The notes under the pieces: generated by a model
The model's database searches: none
What the model was told of the DNA's origin: nothing
What the model saw: the letters and a program-made list of their open reading frames with translations, nothing else
Part shown: positions 20,124 through 32,401 of the stretch, one piece after another
How the letters are laid out: each line of letters opens with the position of its first letter
Numbering within the stretch: position 1 is the stretch's first letter
Assembly (NCBI GenBank): GCA_004764695.1
Contig: SMSO01000012.1
Span: forward strand, 1-60,536
Length of the DNA: 60,536 bases
DNA from: Schizochytrium sp. TIO01
Taxonomy: Eukaryota; Sar; Bigyra; Thraustochytrida; Thraustochytriidae
Direction of reading: 5' to 3'
Made by a program: the position numbers and the translations under genes

Positions 20124-21107
20124 CAATGACTTGGTGATTTTTTACTGGAGGTGTCGCTTCCCTTGCCTGGTTGATCTAATGATGTTTGGTTATCGTCTCC
20201 TTCTCCATCTCGCCGTAGTGGTATTTCTGCGGTATGGTTTGCACGGATTCGTCCCAACGTTCTTGATCTCTTCAGATGGAGAGGATTTGACTTGCAAGAT
20301 AATCAAAGAAATGAATATGAGGGTCTCATCTTAAGAGTTTTACTGCCACTTTAAATTGCTGTCTTCTTGCTAACAAAAGGTAGTTCCCTTTTCCTTTTCC
20401 CTTTGACCGCTCACAGGGCAGTGGCCACCCTAGCAACATTTACTTAAGCTCCTGCGATACGCTTTCTAAGATTCTGTCATAAGAGCAGAAATTGAGTTAT
20501 GTATTCTATCACCATGAGCGATGGTAAAATTTGTATGCATTGTTAAAAATTAAATACGGATAGAAGGTTTCAAAATGGCACCCGTTAGTTTCTTCTTCAA
20601 GTTTCTTCTCTCAAGAAGTATTTGAGAACCAGCAATCATTTAAATACTTGGTCTGCCCACCCAAGGACAAAAGACCGTCTCAAGACAGATTTTCTACCCC
20701 TCGCGCAAAACTAATATCCAACAAAGCAAATATCCTTTGCTACACATTTCTCGCCACGTCGACCTAAATAGTTGAAGTCTACAAGAACTCCAGCATGCTC
20801 CAGCGCACAGCACCTCGAATTTGGTGTAATGCAGTAGATAGCTACCTGCCTCTAGCTAGTAGAAATGTACTCTCAAACACCGCTGACTGCAGCAATATAT
20901 GTACAGGGTTACAAGGACTAGTAGTAATACCCCTACTTCTTGCTATTCTTAAGAACATGTCCAACCCTTCCCTACGTTCTTGGTATCTAATCCTATGGTG
21001 ACCTCGAACCTCTCAATTACGATGAAAAGAAGTTTGCTTGATTTCATTTGATGTGTCTCAGCACCAAACTCCAATGCTGCGGGCGCCGTGGTGCGTGCAA
21101 AGCCACC
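20124..21107. other. Spacer Z5-Z6
   Basis: No supported gene. Short frames at 20041-20334 overlap the end of Z5 and are shadows. Confidence 0.45.
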
Positions 21108-21111
21108 ATGG
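21102..21111 (+). promoter_or_regulatory. Perfect Kozak context deciding the Z6 start
   Basis: GCCACCATGG surrounds the ATG at 21108. The alignment of the following residues with Z4 and Z5 supports this codon over the in-frame Met codon upstream at 21051. Confidence 0.7.
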
Positions 21112-22661
21112 ATGCGCTGGATGAGCTTTGGGAGCCCGATTTGGGGTTTGAGGACCTCACGTGGCTGCGTGCAGCGCCACAGGCCCGGTCCGAGCCCCGC
21201 GTGAGCGTCGGGAGATCATGTATTCGGATCCAGGCTGATGACGACTACGATGAGGATCACATGTACGAACAAAACAAAGTTAAAGGCGCCGCGTTCTCAG
21301 GCAATAGAGAATATGGAAGTTTTCCGACGTTTCGTGTCGATGCCCATATGCGTGGCAATGAAGTTACGTTTAATGGTCGTTTTGGAGATGTTTTCGTGTC
21401 CGCTCAAGGTGAAGTGCCAAGGTACAGGCCGACAACACTTGCCGAGAGAGCTGAGGCTGTACAAAGGAAACGTCTCGAAGTAACACAAACACCAGAACCT
21501 ATGGGAGTTAATATACGTAATGCAGAGGCATGCCGCAAAAATAGGCTCAAGCGGAAAGCAGATGAGGAGAACTTGCGAAAACGGAACGAAGAGCTTGAGG
21601 AGAACCGTGGTTTCTTTTTGGAACGAATCGCCGAACTGCAATACCAGGTCGACGCCTTGCAAATGGCAGGGTCTATTGACTTACGTAAGGAGAATGAACT
21701 TTTGAGGATTGAGATCAGCAAGCACAAGGCTTACTTAGATGATATGGTCAAGGCTGTCAAGAGACACCCGAAAATTTTGCTAGAGGAACGTGCGAGATTG
21801 CTTAAGACATGCCTTGATAATTCTGTGGCACACGTGGTTGGACTTGCGCATCGGTCTACATCATGGCGCCATTTGCATACAACACGGCGTGGAGAGTTCA
21901 GTATGCGCACGCATTATGACGTGTACCCGAAAAATGTGCCGTTCGGTGAGATCAAAAGAATTAATATTCGCTCGGAGCTATTGAACGTGCCTGCACCTGC
22001 TGGAGTTTTTCATAAGTTTGTCAGAACTATGTGGCAGGACAAAGAGAGAATACGCAAATTCAAGGAGGCCATGTCGTCCCTGAACGATGTAGACTGGGAA
22101 ATTGATGAATTCAGATCGCCAGAGCTTGACGAGACACTTTCTTGTTTTCCGCCTGAAGACCAGGTTCAATTGGCTTTATGTACCGAAATGGAAAACAACA
22201 ACGTGCGTTTGAAAACGACTATGTCAGCGTGCACAGCCCACCAAAATCTGGTTCCACAAGCACTCTTTGGAAATGACGACTCAGATCCTGAGAGAGAAAG
22301 GACCCTATCAGATATGCCAGATGTTGCTATTCCAGTTCATATCTATACCGTGACAAATTGTGACGAAGAGCTGGTGCAAGCGAAGATCATTACTGGGCAT
22401 ACTTCCTCTGAACGGTTTAAGGTCACAAACGGTCATGTTGTTCTGCCAAATGAGAAGGATCCTAATTCATGTCATGTAGTAGCTGTCTCATCTATTCCGA
22501 TCGGACACTTCCTACCGCTGCGTACGCCGCATGATATGATGACAGATGACGGGGTTCTGACTGAGAAGTATATCAATATGCTGAACGCACAGCTCGAGTT
22601 TCTAGCTGAAGAGGCTACTGCCTTCTGTGAAGCAACTGTGTACGCCACAAGCCTTGAATAA
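21108..22661 (+). CDS. Z6: bZIP paralogue of the tandem subfamily, 517 aa
   Basis: Predicted nuclear bZIP. From this ATG it begins MDALDELWEPDLGFEDLTWL, colinear with Z4 and Z5; the upstream in-frame extension (Cys-rich, from 21048) has no counterpart. NGRFGDVFVS is its second N-terminal motif. The basic region is N138-R146 (NAEACRKNR); the zipper core is L156, L163, F170, L177 and L184. The C-terminal domain has HPKILLEERARLLK, IKRINIRSE (K283), MSACTAHQNLVPQALF, GHVVLPNEKDPNSCHV, IPIGHFLPLRTP and AQLEFLAEEA. It ends TAA, with AATAAA 76 nt later. It is the last member of the regularly spaced run and is followed by nearly 10 kb of repeat-rich DNA. Confidence 0.93.
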   Translation: MDALDELWEPDLGFEDLTWLRAAPQARSEPRVSVGRSCIRIQADDDYDEDHMYEQNKVKGAAFSGNREYGSFPTFRVDAHMRGNEVTFNGRFGDVFVSAQGEVPRYRPTTLAERAEAVQRKRLEVTQTPEPMGVNIRNAEACRKNRLKRKADEENLRKRNEELEENRGFFLERIAELQYQVDALQMAGSIDLRKENELLRIEISKHKAYLDDMVKAVKRHPKILLEERARLLKTCLDNSVAHVVGLAHRSTSWRHLHTTRRGEFSMRTHYDVYPKNVPFGEIKRINIRSELLNVPAPAGVFHKFVRTMWQDKERIRKFKEAMSSLNDVDWEIDEFRSPELDETLSCFPPEDQVQLALCTEMENNNVRLKTTMSACTAHQNLVPQALFGNDDSDPERERTLSDMPDVAIPVHIYTVTNCDEELVQAKIITGHTSSERFKVTNGHVVLPNEKDPNSCHVVAVSSIPIGHFLPLRTPHDMMTDDGVLTEKYINMLNAQLEFLAEEATAFCEATVYATSLE

Positions 22662-22737
22662 TTTGGATCTTCTAGTTGCAGATTTCGTGCTGATATTCTA
22701 TTCCTTATGGACTGTCCTACTCTCGAAGCAACATTTC

Positions 22738-22743
22738 AATAAA
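22738..22743 (+). terminator. AATAAA polyadenylation signal after Z6
   Basis: Canonical hexamer 76 nt after the Z6 stop. Confidence 0.5.
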
Positions 22744-22990
22744 TTAAATGATGGACATAGTAAAGGGGTACGAGAGTGATGTTTTTTCTTCTTCATTATC
22801 TGCCTAGTTTTATCTAGAGATCATATGGTTGCTTAATACAATGTCGGAAGACTACATTGCACTAGCACTCAACTTGAGTTTGTCCAGCCCTGAGGATACA
22901 ATGGATTTTGAGTAGACCTAGGTGAGGCGCATCTTTAGGCGTCTCAGCATGGCAGTCACAGACTGCCAGAGTTGCGGTGAGAGATTATAG

Positions 22991-23349
22991 TGAGGTCAAT
23001 TCGCGTTTGGAAGTATTCTTTCTAAGTTTCGCTATTACTTCTAGATCATTATGTATATCTATATATTAATATTTGTAATCTAGACCAGATTTCTTTTTGA
23101 GCTGTATGGCTGTCTTCTAGCTTTCAATCTACATCTTAGGAACGATCATTGCAGTGAAATCCATTCGCGTTTGGAAGTGTTCTTTCTAAGTTTCTCTATT
23201 ACTTCTAAATCATCATGTCATTATATATTATTTATTTAGATAATTTTATTATTATATTTTTTTGGTAATCTACTACTAGTAGATTAGATTTCTTCTTGAG
23301 CTGTATGGCTGTCTTGCAGCTTCCAATCTACATCTTAGGAATGATCATT
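22991..23349. repeat. Imperfect tandem duplication, units of about 160 and 195 bp
   Basis: Unit 1 (22991-23150) and unit 2 (23155-23349) share ATTCGCGTTTGGAAGT near the start and GAGCTGTATGGCTGTCTT and CATCTTAGGAA near the end. Unit 2 has a longer AT-rich middle. No coding potential was seen. Confidence 0.85.
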
Positions 23350-24246
23350 TGTTGAATTTTTCTTTTCTACATCGCTGGCGTATGGACCTCATCTCGTCAT
23401 TTCTAGTAGCCAAAACATTCAGTGCTTGCATACAGATGGCCAAGTCTCTTTACCTCAAACATGAAAGCGTGTGCATATGACAGACACGTTCGAGCTTGTC
23501 TCTATGCTTGCGACAGCTTGATGAAACTACTCGCGTTACTTAGCGCGAGGTCGAAAACATCGAGTCTCAATACAAGAGCTTGTTCAGTTCAGTCTAGTAA
23601 TTACATTGCTCCTCTCAATGGCACCGCAGACGGTCTATCTATGTCCACCCGAGCTCGTCATCAACGTGAGCAGAGCATCCCATGCAAACAACTCGAACTA
23701 GGAGGAACAAGCATGAGAGTGCGAGATTTTTTTTTGTACCTTTATTTAGGGCCGCCGAGCGCGTGCACAACCACGTGCGAATTCATTCAACCCGTTCTCT
23801 TCCGTACATTCTCCTGCAGCTGATTATAGTAGGCAGGCAGGCACATACATGAGATCATCTCGCCACCCCCCCAAAAGAGCTCTTGTCGCACCTCCAGCTC
23901 GCTGCCCACCATCCACTCCAGCTTTGCCATCGCCCAATCCACCACCAACTTAGTCCAAACTTTCTACTACAGCTCACAGCCTGTACAGTGTGCGCCCTTA
24001 CGACATACCTAACCTAAACCATAGCACTCGGCCTTCATCTGTTGCATCCTTCGTAGCTCCTACCGTTGTCCATAGCCATACTGACTAGCAGTCACCTTAG
24101 CACTTGGCTACCTGTGAATAGCCCAACTGGGAGATTCATGGGTACTATCTATGAGTACCCAAACTGGGTACCGATGGGAGCGAGAGGAGCCACTTAGCTA
24201 CGGCGGTCCCTGAACGCTAAGAAAGAGGAAAGAGGACCTTTGATGA

Positions 24247-24452
24247 GAATGAATGATTCAATCAATCAATGTCAATGATGAATGAATGAATGAATGAATG
24301 ATCGATTGATTGAATGAAGGAATGAAGGAATGAAGGAATGAATGAATGATTCAACCTATGAATGTCAATGAATGAATGAATGAATGAATGAATGAATCAA
24401 TGAATGATTCAATCAATTAATGTGAATGAATGAATAAATGGAATGAATGAAG
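24247..24452. repeat. (GAAT)n / (GAAG)n tetranucleotide block, interrupted
   Basis: About 200 bp of GAAT-type units with GAAG and TCAA variants, suggesting an old array that has diverged. Confidence 0.85.
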
Positions 24453-24608
24453 GAGCCAATCCACCCCTGCCGGGCGTGAGGAAAGCCATAGGCCAGGCAA
24501 GGAGCTGGGGCAGCGCCCGTCGCGTGGCCCTGTCTGTGCCAGCTTCCCGGCAGAGGCCCGTGCTGAGGAGCGTGCACAGGTCTTGGCACTAGGTAGTAGA
24601 AGGAGTTC

Positions 24609-24610
<2 letters not shown>

Positions 24611-24639
<29 letters not shown>

Positions 24640-24682
24640 CTTCTTCTTCTTCTTCTTCTTCTTCTTCTTCTTCTTCTTCTTC
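24611..24682. repeat. (TTC)n array, 24 units
   Basis: Pure 72-bp homopyrimidine triplet array. The opposite strand gives a poly-Glu artefact frame. Confidence 0.95.
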
Positions 24683-25987
24683 GATTTTCATCTATGTCAC
24701 GGTATGAATGTCATTTGAAGGTTTTTTTTTTTTTGTTTTGTTTTTTTTTTTTCGACGGTCTGTCTGTCTGTCTCTAGTCTATGCTAAAGCTAGCTAGTAG
24801 GCAGGCCGTTTTCTTTCTCTTTTTCTACTCTTTCTGCGAATCTTTTAAAAGAGATAAAATTGAAGTAAAATGATCTTTCATGCTTGTCTGTCTTTTGCAA
24901 GTAGAAAGTTAATAAAAATAAATAAAAGTAGTTTTTAATGTAAATTTATTTAAAACTCATCAGTACTGCTTTCTCCAACCGAAAAAAATAAAATAAAATA
25001 GATACAAAGACAACTTGCGATGAGCCCTAAGTTCTTCGAACATGAATAAAAAAATACAATAAGAGGGCCATCCTCTGCATAAATCATCGCCCGGGCCACG
25101 GACGAGCTTCTTCAAAGGCCCCCAAGCACGAAAATCCAAGCGTCTCATTTCGATCTCGAAGAAGAACTGAGTTTCCTGACGTTCAACTTCAAATAATCGC
25201 GCCCCGAAAGGCCTCGAAGGCCTGCAGAGCGCTCAAATAGCAGCTCTGAGTATCTGCCAATCGATCTGTTCGTCTATCTACCTCAGAAGCGAACGTCGGA
25301 ACTCGCCTTCATCGCGAAACAATCGACGAAAATCTCATAACCCATGCAGAAATCTCGAGGGAATCTCGCAGCGAGCCAAGCTCGCAGATCTATCAGATGC
25401 AAAGGGCCCCGTCGCAGCAAAAGAGTTCCCTGACTCCGCCGTCGAAACCCGTGGCGCGGGAATCGATCCGCGGCCGAGCCACTCGCTTCGACGAACTGTC
25501 CAGCCGGAGCCAATTCTGAGGAATCGAACGTGAAATGTCGGTCGCCGTATCAAGAAATTCCAAGCTCTTGAACCTGCAAAACCCGGGGGTTCCAGGGTTA
25601 CGCAGAAGGACCCCGGGGGTTAGCGCTCGCTCTTGGTTGCGTGTGCATGCCGCAAATCGAAGTCATTGAACAATGTCAGAGGGACATGCATGCTCTGCTG
25701 GAGATCTTGAACGATGCAGAGGTGGTCTGCGGGAGATTAAATCAGGAGCGGGCCGCTGGGAGGACGCTCCGCAGCCATGTTTGTGCGGACCTCGAACGTC
25801 ATATGACGATTTTGAAGAAACCAATCCACGTGCCATGACATGACATGGCATGAGATGAGATGTTCTCTTTTCTCTTTTCTTTCCAAGCTCCAGTTTAATT
25901 TTAAAATCCAAAAAGTACGCTTTCCAAGGAAGGAGATTTCAAGTTTTTAGAAACTTAAAAAACAAAAAAAAAGAGATGCCATCATTT

Positions 25988-26029
25988 AAAATAAAAATAA
26001 AAATAAAAATAAAAATAAAAATAAAAATT
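25988..26029. repeat. (AAAAT)n pentanucleotide array
   Basis: About eight units in an A-rich tract. Confidence 0.8.
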
Positions 26030-27424
26030 ATAACTATAACTATATATTTCTTTCTATACAGAGTGAACAACAGACAACAAGCGAAAAATAATCAGTAACA
26101 AAACGTTGGTGAGAGTCTCCTCGCACTTGACGAGAACATCAGTCTCTCGCATACATCCATCAGAATATGGGCAGACATCGAAAGTTTTGCCTCCGCCCGC
26201 TTCGAGAGGACCGTTGTTTCCTTGAGCGTTTCCCAAATCTCTCTCATCCTGAGCTGAGTTTTCAATTAAACTACATATTCTCTTTCCCTCGCTTCCAGAA
26301 TCCATCGTTCAACGCCTTCTCCTCGCAACCTTGTCATTCATTCCAATGCGGGAGGAGAGGGAGCGGTGCCCACTCGCCCCACACCACCTTTGATTCGGGG
26401 GTATCCAAAGCAATATGCGCGTGCCGACGGGCACCTTCGTCGCTCGCTGTGGTAGGTGTCTTCCACCGCCAGGACGATGGAGGACCCACAGTGACCTTCC
26501 GAGGAAGGGGTTCTGCCTGTGCTGAGTGCTCTTCCCCCCAGACAGAGCGGCACTTCATTTCTGCTATTTACTACTTCATCTTCATCAATTAATCGCTTCA
26601 TTTTCAAGTTTAGTTTACTGATTTATACATCATGATATACATTTATTTGCTTATGCATGTGCTCTGAAAAGGCAAAATCCAAACAAAACTACGCGTGTGT
26701 ATGTATATCTTCTATCTATCGATCTACCTATCGATCTATCACCGTAGTAGGTCTCTCCGCGCAGATTCGGCGCAAGGCAGGAACAGCTTTCGAGAGCTCT
26801 GAAGAAAGAAGGGGAAAGAGACAAAGACCGTCCCTGTGCCGAACCCTCTCTCCAACCTCAGCAGGTGCTTCAGGTGGGAGCTCTGATGGTCCATCGTTCC
26901 ACTGACTGCATCAAGAGAACGAGCGACTCATCGAGTGAGTGATTGATTGACTGAGTGGTTGATTGATTGATCGATCGATTGACAGACAGAGTGACTGAGC
27001 GAAAGCAAGAATAAAGAAACTTAAAACAGACGGACGCAGCGAGTCTTTCTTTCTCTCTATCTTTCTTTCTCTTTTTCTTTCTTTCTTTCTTTCTGTATAG
27101 TTCTTTCTAGATCTTTCTAGATCTTTCTAGCTAGCGATCTTTCCTCCTCACTTGATTGCCCCGCAGGCGCCTAGCGGGCAGGTAGTGACTGGTAGCGTAT
27201 CGAAAAGGCGTTGCGCACCTCGCGAGATTGAGTCGGGGACAGGATGGAAGAAGCAGGCAGCTCCGCAGAGAGGACCCTGAGCCCCTTCAGAAGCTAAGCT
27301 TAGCTTGGCTCAGCTCTGCTTTTCAAAGCAAGCTCAGCGAAGACCCTTCAGGAAGAAAGACGCGGCGCCTGAGAAATCCTCCGCAAAAGCACCCACCGAT
27401 GCAGGAGTTTCTTGCTTTCTTTCG

Positions 27425-27538
<114 letters not shown>

Positions 27539-27986
27539 CTGCTCGAGAGAGAAATGCGCTCATTTCGTGCTCTCCCCCCATACAAAGGCAGGCCCCCCTT
27601 TCTTTGTCGGCGAGAAGCCGTGAACGCAAAGGGGAAAAGGACCTCTTTCGCGTGGCGGAATCTGCGATCGAGGTTCGAGCCCAATGTACGTGTTGGCCTT
27701 TCAATTTCAATAGTTATTTATTCAACATAAATAATTTTAAAAAGAAAGAGAAAAGAAAAAGAGCAGGACAGCTCTAGTTTTCCGTCTTTGTCTTTGATTT
27801 ACTTTTCTAATCAAATAAGCCAAACAAAAAAAAAGGCAAAGCAAGATTCGCAAGATTGCATTGGAGGCACCTCCACGAAGTAACCCGGCTCTCCAGCAGG
27901 TAGAGGAGGCGAGGCAGGCGCTTCGGACGCTCTCCAGAGACAGATTCCTCAACGCCCGCGCGGCGATCCCAGAACTGGCCAATCAG

Positions 27987-28162
<176 letters not shown>

Positions 28163-28553
28163 CAAATTCATAATGGAGTTGTGAGATCTCAACTATGGTG
28201 GAAAAGGGGAAAAGCTCTGCGTTGATGTGTGGAAGCAGCTTTGAGAGAGCTTTTGGTGCACACTCTGAATGAATGAACCAGAGGATGGAAGCATCGATGG
28301 ATCAATCGATGGTGCAATCGCTCACGAAGGCAGACGAGGCAGACGGACAATTGGGTGCATGGACGAGAGGCGGGTGGGTGAAGAAACCTGCACACGGTGC
28401 GAGAGATGGAAAGAGCACTGTCGCAGTCGGTTTGCTGATTTATTTCATTCATTTTCATTCATGCAGTCGCTGGTTCTACTCTGGCAGTTATAGGGCACCA
28501 GGTACTAGTAGTCAGAGGTAACGAGCTGACGTCTTTTAGCTACTTTGGTAGAG

Positions 28554-28646
28554 AAACAAACAAACAAACAAACAAACAAACAAACAAACAAACAAACAAA
28601 CAAACAAACAAACAAACAAACAAACAAACAAACAAACAAACAAACA
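28554..28646. repeat. (AAAC)n array, about 23 units
   Basis: 93-bp pure tetranucleotide array. Confidence 0.95.
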
Positions 28647-29864
28647 ATCACCTCTTACTGCTGCTTAGATTTTCGTACTCTTAACATTTCTATATTTTTA
28701 TTTTATTTTATCTTTTAAAGCTGTGTTCAATTAAGCAGTTAAACAATGAAGCTCTAAAAATAATAATCAAGCTCCGAAGATTGGAAGTGAACAAATATGG
28801 AAAATCGAGCGAAGGTCTGTGAAAAAGCAATAATGCGGGGAAAGCGAAATGACAGACAGAAGGATCGAACGGCCAAGAGAAGGCTTCGAGGAGGAGGCCT
28901 CGAGCGCAGCGCTGTTATTCGTAGAAGCTCAGTGAGCGGCGCCGCTTTGGCCTAACTAAAACAGGAACTCGCGCCTACCTCTTCATGCACGTAAAGGCAG
29001 TTTCTAAAGAGGAGGCTCATCGACGAAGAGACGCCGTGAAAGCGATCAGAGGTCCTTTGCTCATTTTTGGTACCTCTGCGCCTGATTATTATTTCTCATT
29101 TATTTTATTTTATTTTACTTTATTTATTTATTTGCGTATTTATTCCCGTAGTTTTACAGTCGCTCCCGCATACTCTAAACCAAACTTGAAGAACTGCTCC
29201 AATTGTTGACTAAAATGGCAATAAATAATAGAACCTCAGTTCAACATAGGACACTGGCGAAGAGAAAAAAGAACGGCTCCGCAGTTAGGCAGGAGCTATA
29301 TAGGGCTTATGAAAAGAGAGAAGAGAGAAGAGAAAGATAGGCCACCTCAGCGTGAATCTCTTTGGCAAGACCGTGTGTGCTCTTGAAATATCCCCTCTCG
29401 AGCCGCGGGCCCTGTTTCCGGAGGCAGGGAGGCTCTTCGAGGCCCCGTGCCTTCGAAAGCTTGCCCATTGCCTGGCACTTCTGTTGGCCTTCTTCGCTCC
29501 TCAAAGTTCAAGTTTACGCATCAAGACTGTCTATCCTTCTATTCCACTGGGCTGTTTATTATTATTTCACAACTAAAAGAGAAGATCGAGAGATTGGAAA
29601 ATTATATATAACTTTGAAAGTGAAGAAAAGTAGCATTCATTCATGCATTCATTCATTCCAACCAATAGAAGGCTGAAAGATTGCAAAATGCGAAGCAACT
29701 CGAAAGAAAAGTAGAGCTTACTTGAATAGTTTGGCTTCTGGTTGGACGATACGCGTGCCTACGCAGGTGCTAGCCAGTTAGAATCCGCCGCTTTCCTCAG
29801 CACAGGTGCGCGATATGGCGAAAGCAGCGGAAAAGTTATTAGAAGATCTAGCTGGGGGAAGCAA

Positions 29865-29905
29865 GATAGATAGATAGATAGATAGAGATAGATAGATAGA
29901 TAGAT
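29865..29905. repeat. (GATA)n array, short
   Basis: About ten GATA/TAGA units with one GAGATA interruption. Confidence 0.85.
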
Positions 29906-30289
29906 GGATTTCTTTCCCTCCTTCCACTCAAAGGCGCTGCGAGTCAATCAATCGATCGATCGATCGATCATTGGACTCCGTCTCTGAGAAAATGCACGCT
30001 TTGGGCTCTTTCTGTTGGTACTTGTGTTCTGCGAAGAAGTCTCGAGCTTCAAACAGCCCAATGCCAACCAAGATCTGCATGCATTCGATGCCTTGCGTGC
30101 ATCCATCCACTCGTCTCAAGACGGCGCAGAGCGAGCGAGCGAGGGAGAGAGCGAGAGAGCCAAGGCAGAGCTGCACTGGCACTGGGACTCGAACCGGTTC
30201 TACTCGCTTGGGGTCGAGATCGAGATCGACGTCGAGATTGGAATTGCGAAGGTTGGAATTCATCGCGATTCGCCCAAAACTAAGCAAAC

Positions 30290-30356
30290 AACGAACGAAC
30301 TAACTAACTAACCGACTGATTGACTGATTGACTGACCGACTGACTGACCGACTGAC
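30290..30356. repeat. GAAC/CTAA/GACT tetranucleotide mosaic
   Basis: Runs of related tetranucleotides that change stepwise (GAAC, CTAA, TGAC, CGAC), as expected from a mutating array. Confidence 0.75.
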
Positions 30357-30947
30357 TTGCTGGATGGCTCCCGCTGCAGCAGCTTCCGCCGCAACCTGAG
30401 CTCCCGCCCCTCGCAAGCGCCTGCGAGAGCCAAGGCGTCTTGGCCTCGCTCGCGCTTGTCTGTCTGTCTGAGCCAAGGTCTTTGGCGGAGTCCACACAGA
30501 AGAAGCAGAAGAAGAAGAAGCAATCTCGCGCGTCTTTTGCATGTGCGTAGGTAGCCGCTAAGCACTCCTAGGCGTGCATGCATGCGCACGTGGGAACGAA
30601 AAGGCCATCATCGATCATCGCGGCGAGAATATGAGACAGAGACAGAGACAAAAAGGCCTCGCGAAGGCGTCCTCTCCGCCCAAGGATCCCAACCGAAGGC
30701 CACGCAGCGAAGGCCGCCTCTGCCCGGCTCCTCTCCTCTCGCGATCTCCATCTGCGTCGATTGGTGCGAAGGTAAAGGTGGGAGAAGAGAAGAGAAGAGA
30801 AAGAAAGAAAGAAAGAAAGAAGAGAGGCTCTTCGAAAGGAGAGATCACATTCATTTGAGCGCTTATTGCGCATGGCAGAAAGACACAGAGAGAAAGGGAG
30901 GCTTGGAGAGGAAGGGAAAGAAGGATGCACGGTAAGCAGGCGACTTG

Positions 30948-30974
30948 CTGGCTGGCTGGCTGGCTGGCTGGCTG
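30948..30974. repeat. (GGCT)n array
   Basis: About seven units. Confidence 0.8.
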
Positions 30975-31185
30975 ATCAAACGAAGGGCGGTCAGCGAATG
31001 CCGGTGTAGGCTCCCTTTCTTTCTTTGCGGACTGCAGCGCTCTGGAGGAAACGGGGTCGATGCAAGTACGGTCTTGCTTGTTTCTTCATTTCTTCATTTC
31101 TTCATCTATCTATTCATTCATTCATTCATAAATTCATTAACTAACTCATTCTTTTTCATTCGTAAATTCATTCACTCATCAATTG

Positions 31186-31186
<1 letters not shown>

Positions 31187-31240
<54 letters not shown>
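31187..31240. repeat. (GATT)n array
   Basis: About 13 pure units; the same motif class as (TCAA)n on the other strand. Confidence 0.9.
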
Positions 31241-32000
31241 CTAATTGGTTGATTGCCGACTTGACTCGACTTCGGCGAGGCCCTTGGCGGAAGAGGTCTC
31301 GTCTCCTCTGCGAAGCCCTTGGAACTCGAGCCGCCTGGGATCGCGAAGGATCAATTGGAAGTCGTTCGGAATGCATTGTATGTTTTGTTGGCTTTTTTCT
31401 TTGGTTTCATGATATATTTTAATTCTACTTGTTAAAAAACAAAAATAAAGTTTTAAAATGCAGGTAATTGAAGTTGAAATTGAAAGTTTGAGGTATACAT
31501 GCGTGAATGGAGTGGAACAGAGGGATAAGGAGAAGAGAGAGGCCGTTTCGCTCGAATGCGGTTCGTAACAATCGCACAGTTCTCATGGAATAAGGGGGGT
31601 CCATATTCTGGGCCCTTCGCGTGGAGGCAGAAAGTTCTTCGGGTCCGCTTCCCCCTTTTTTAATCGAAAGAATGAAAGACAATTGAAACTTTTAAATGAA
31701 AAGGTTAATTGTGAAATATTTAATAAAAGAATATATATTAAAAAAGAAAAAGAAAAAGAGACGCACTCATTCGCTTCTTCCGCTCGTCGATATCTGACCT
31801 GCTCATGAATACTTACACAACTACTACCTGCTATTTTAAAGTTAAAAACAGAACAGGTTCATTGATTTGTTTATTTATTTTAAAGTTTGAAAAGAGAGAG
31901 TAAATGAAAACAGAGTGGGCACCGCCGTACCAAAAAAGCCTACCGACGGACTAACTAGAGATGTGCATGAAAATAATATTTCATTTAATTTTATTCAATT

Positions 32001-32002
<2 letters not shown>

Positions 32003-32046
<44 letters not shown>
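32003..32046. repeat. (AAT)n array
   Basis: About 14 pure trinucleotide units. Confidence 0.9.
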
Positions 32047-32310
32047 GAAGTAAATGGTTGTTGCTTTCGAGTCTTATCTGTACATTAGAGTTGCTTTTCA
32101 AACATAAATAACGAATCTCAAGTTAGCTATTGATTGGAAAAAAGGTGAAAAAGGAGGTACCTGCATACTTAGAGAAAAAAGGAGCGTAGGTAAGATTCCA
32201 CTAATGGGGAGACGGAGTATATACTATAGACTCAGCTTTCTATTTTTTTTCTCTGAGTTAGTTTGATGTTAGTTTTAATCTATAAATACATTTTTGTACA
32301 TATCAATCGC

Positions 32311-32338
32311 AAAGAAAGAAAGAAAGAAAGAAAGAAAG
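32311..32338. repeat. (AAAG)n array just upstream of Z7
   Basis: Seven units. The Z7 reading frame is open through this array, but the first ATG lies downstream, so it is probably 5' leader. Confidence 0.85.
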
Positions 32339-32401
32339 GGAGAAGAAGAAGGGACGAGAGAGCGAAGCAATTCCGCTCCACCTCAAGTCGGTGCGTGGGC
32401 G

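Noticed and set aside
21048-21107. Earlier in-frame start for Z6 adding 20 Cys-rich residues
   Set aside because: No counterpart in Z4 or Z5, and the ATG at 21108 has a perfect Kozak context.
32294-32401. Upstream extension of Z7 through the AAAG array
   Set aside because: No ATG in that stretch; it would require a TTG start and is low-complexity.
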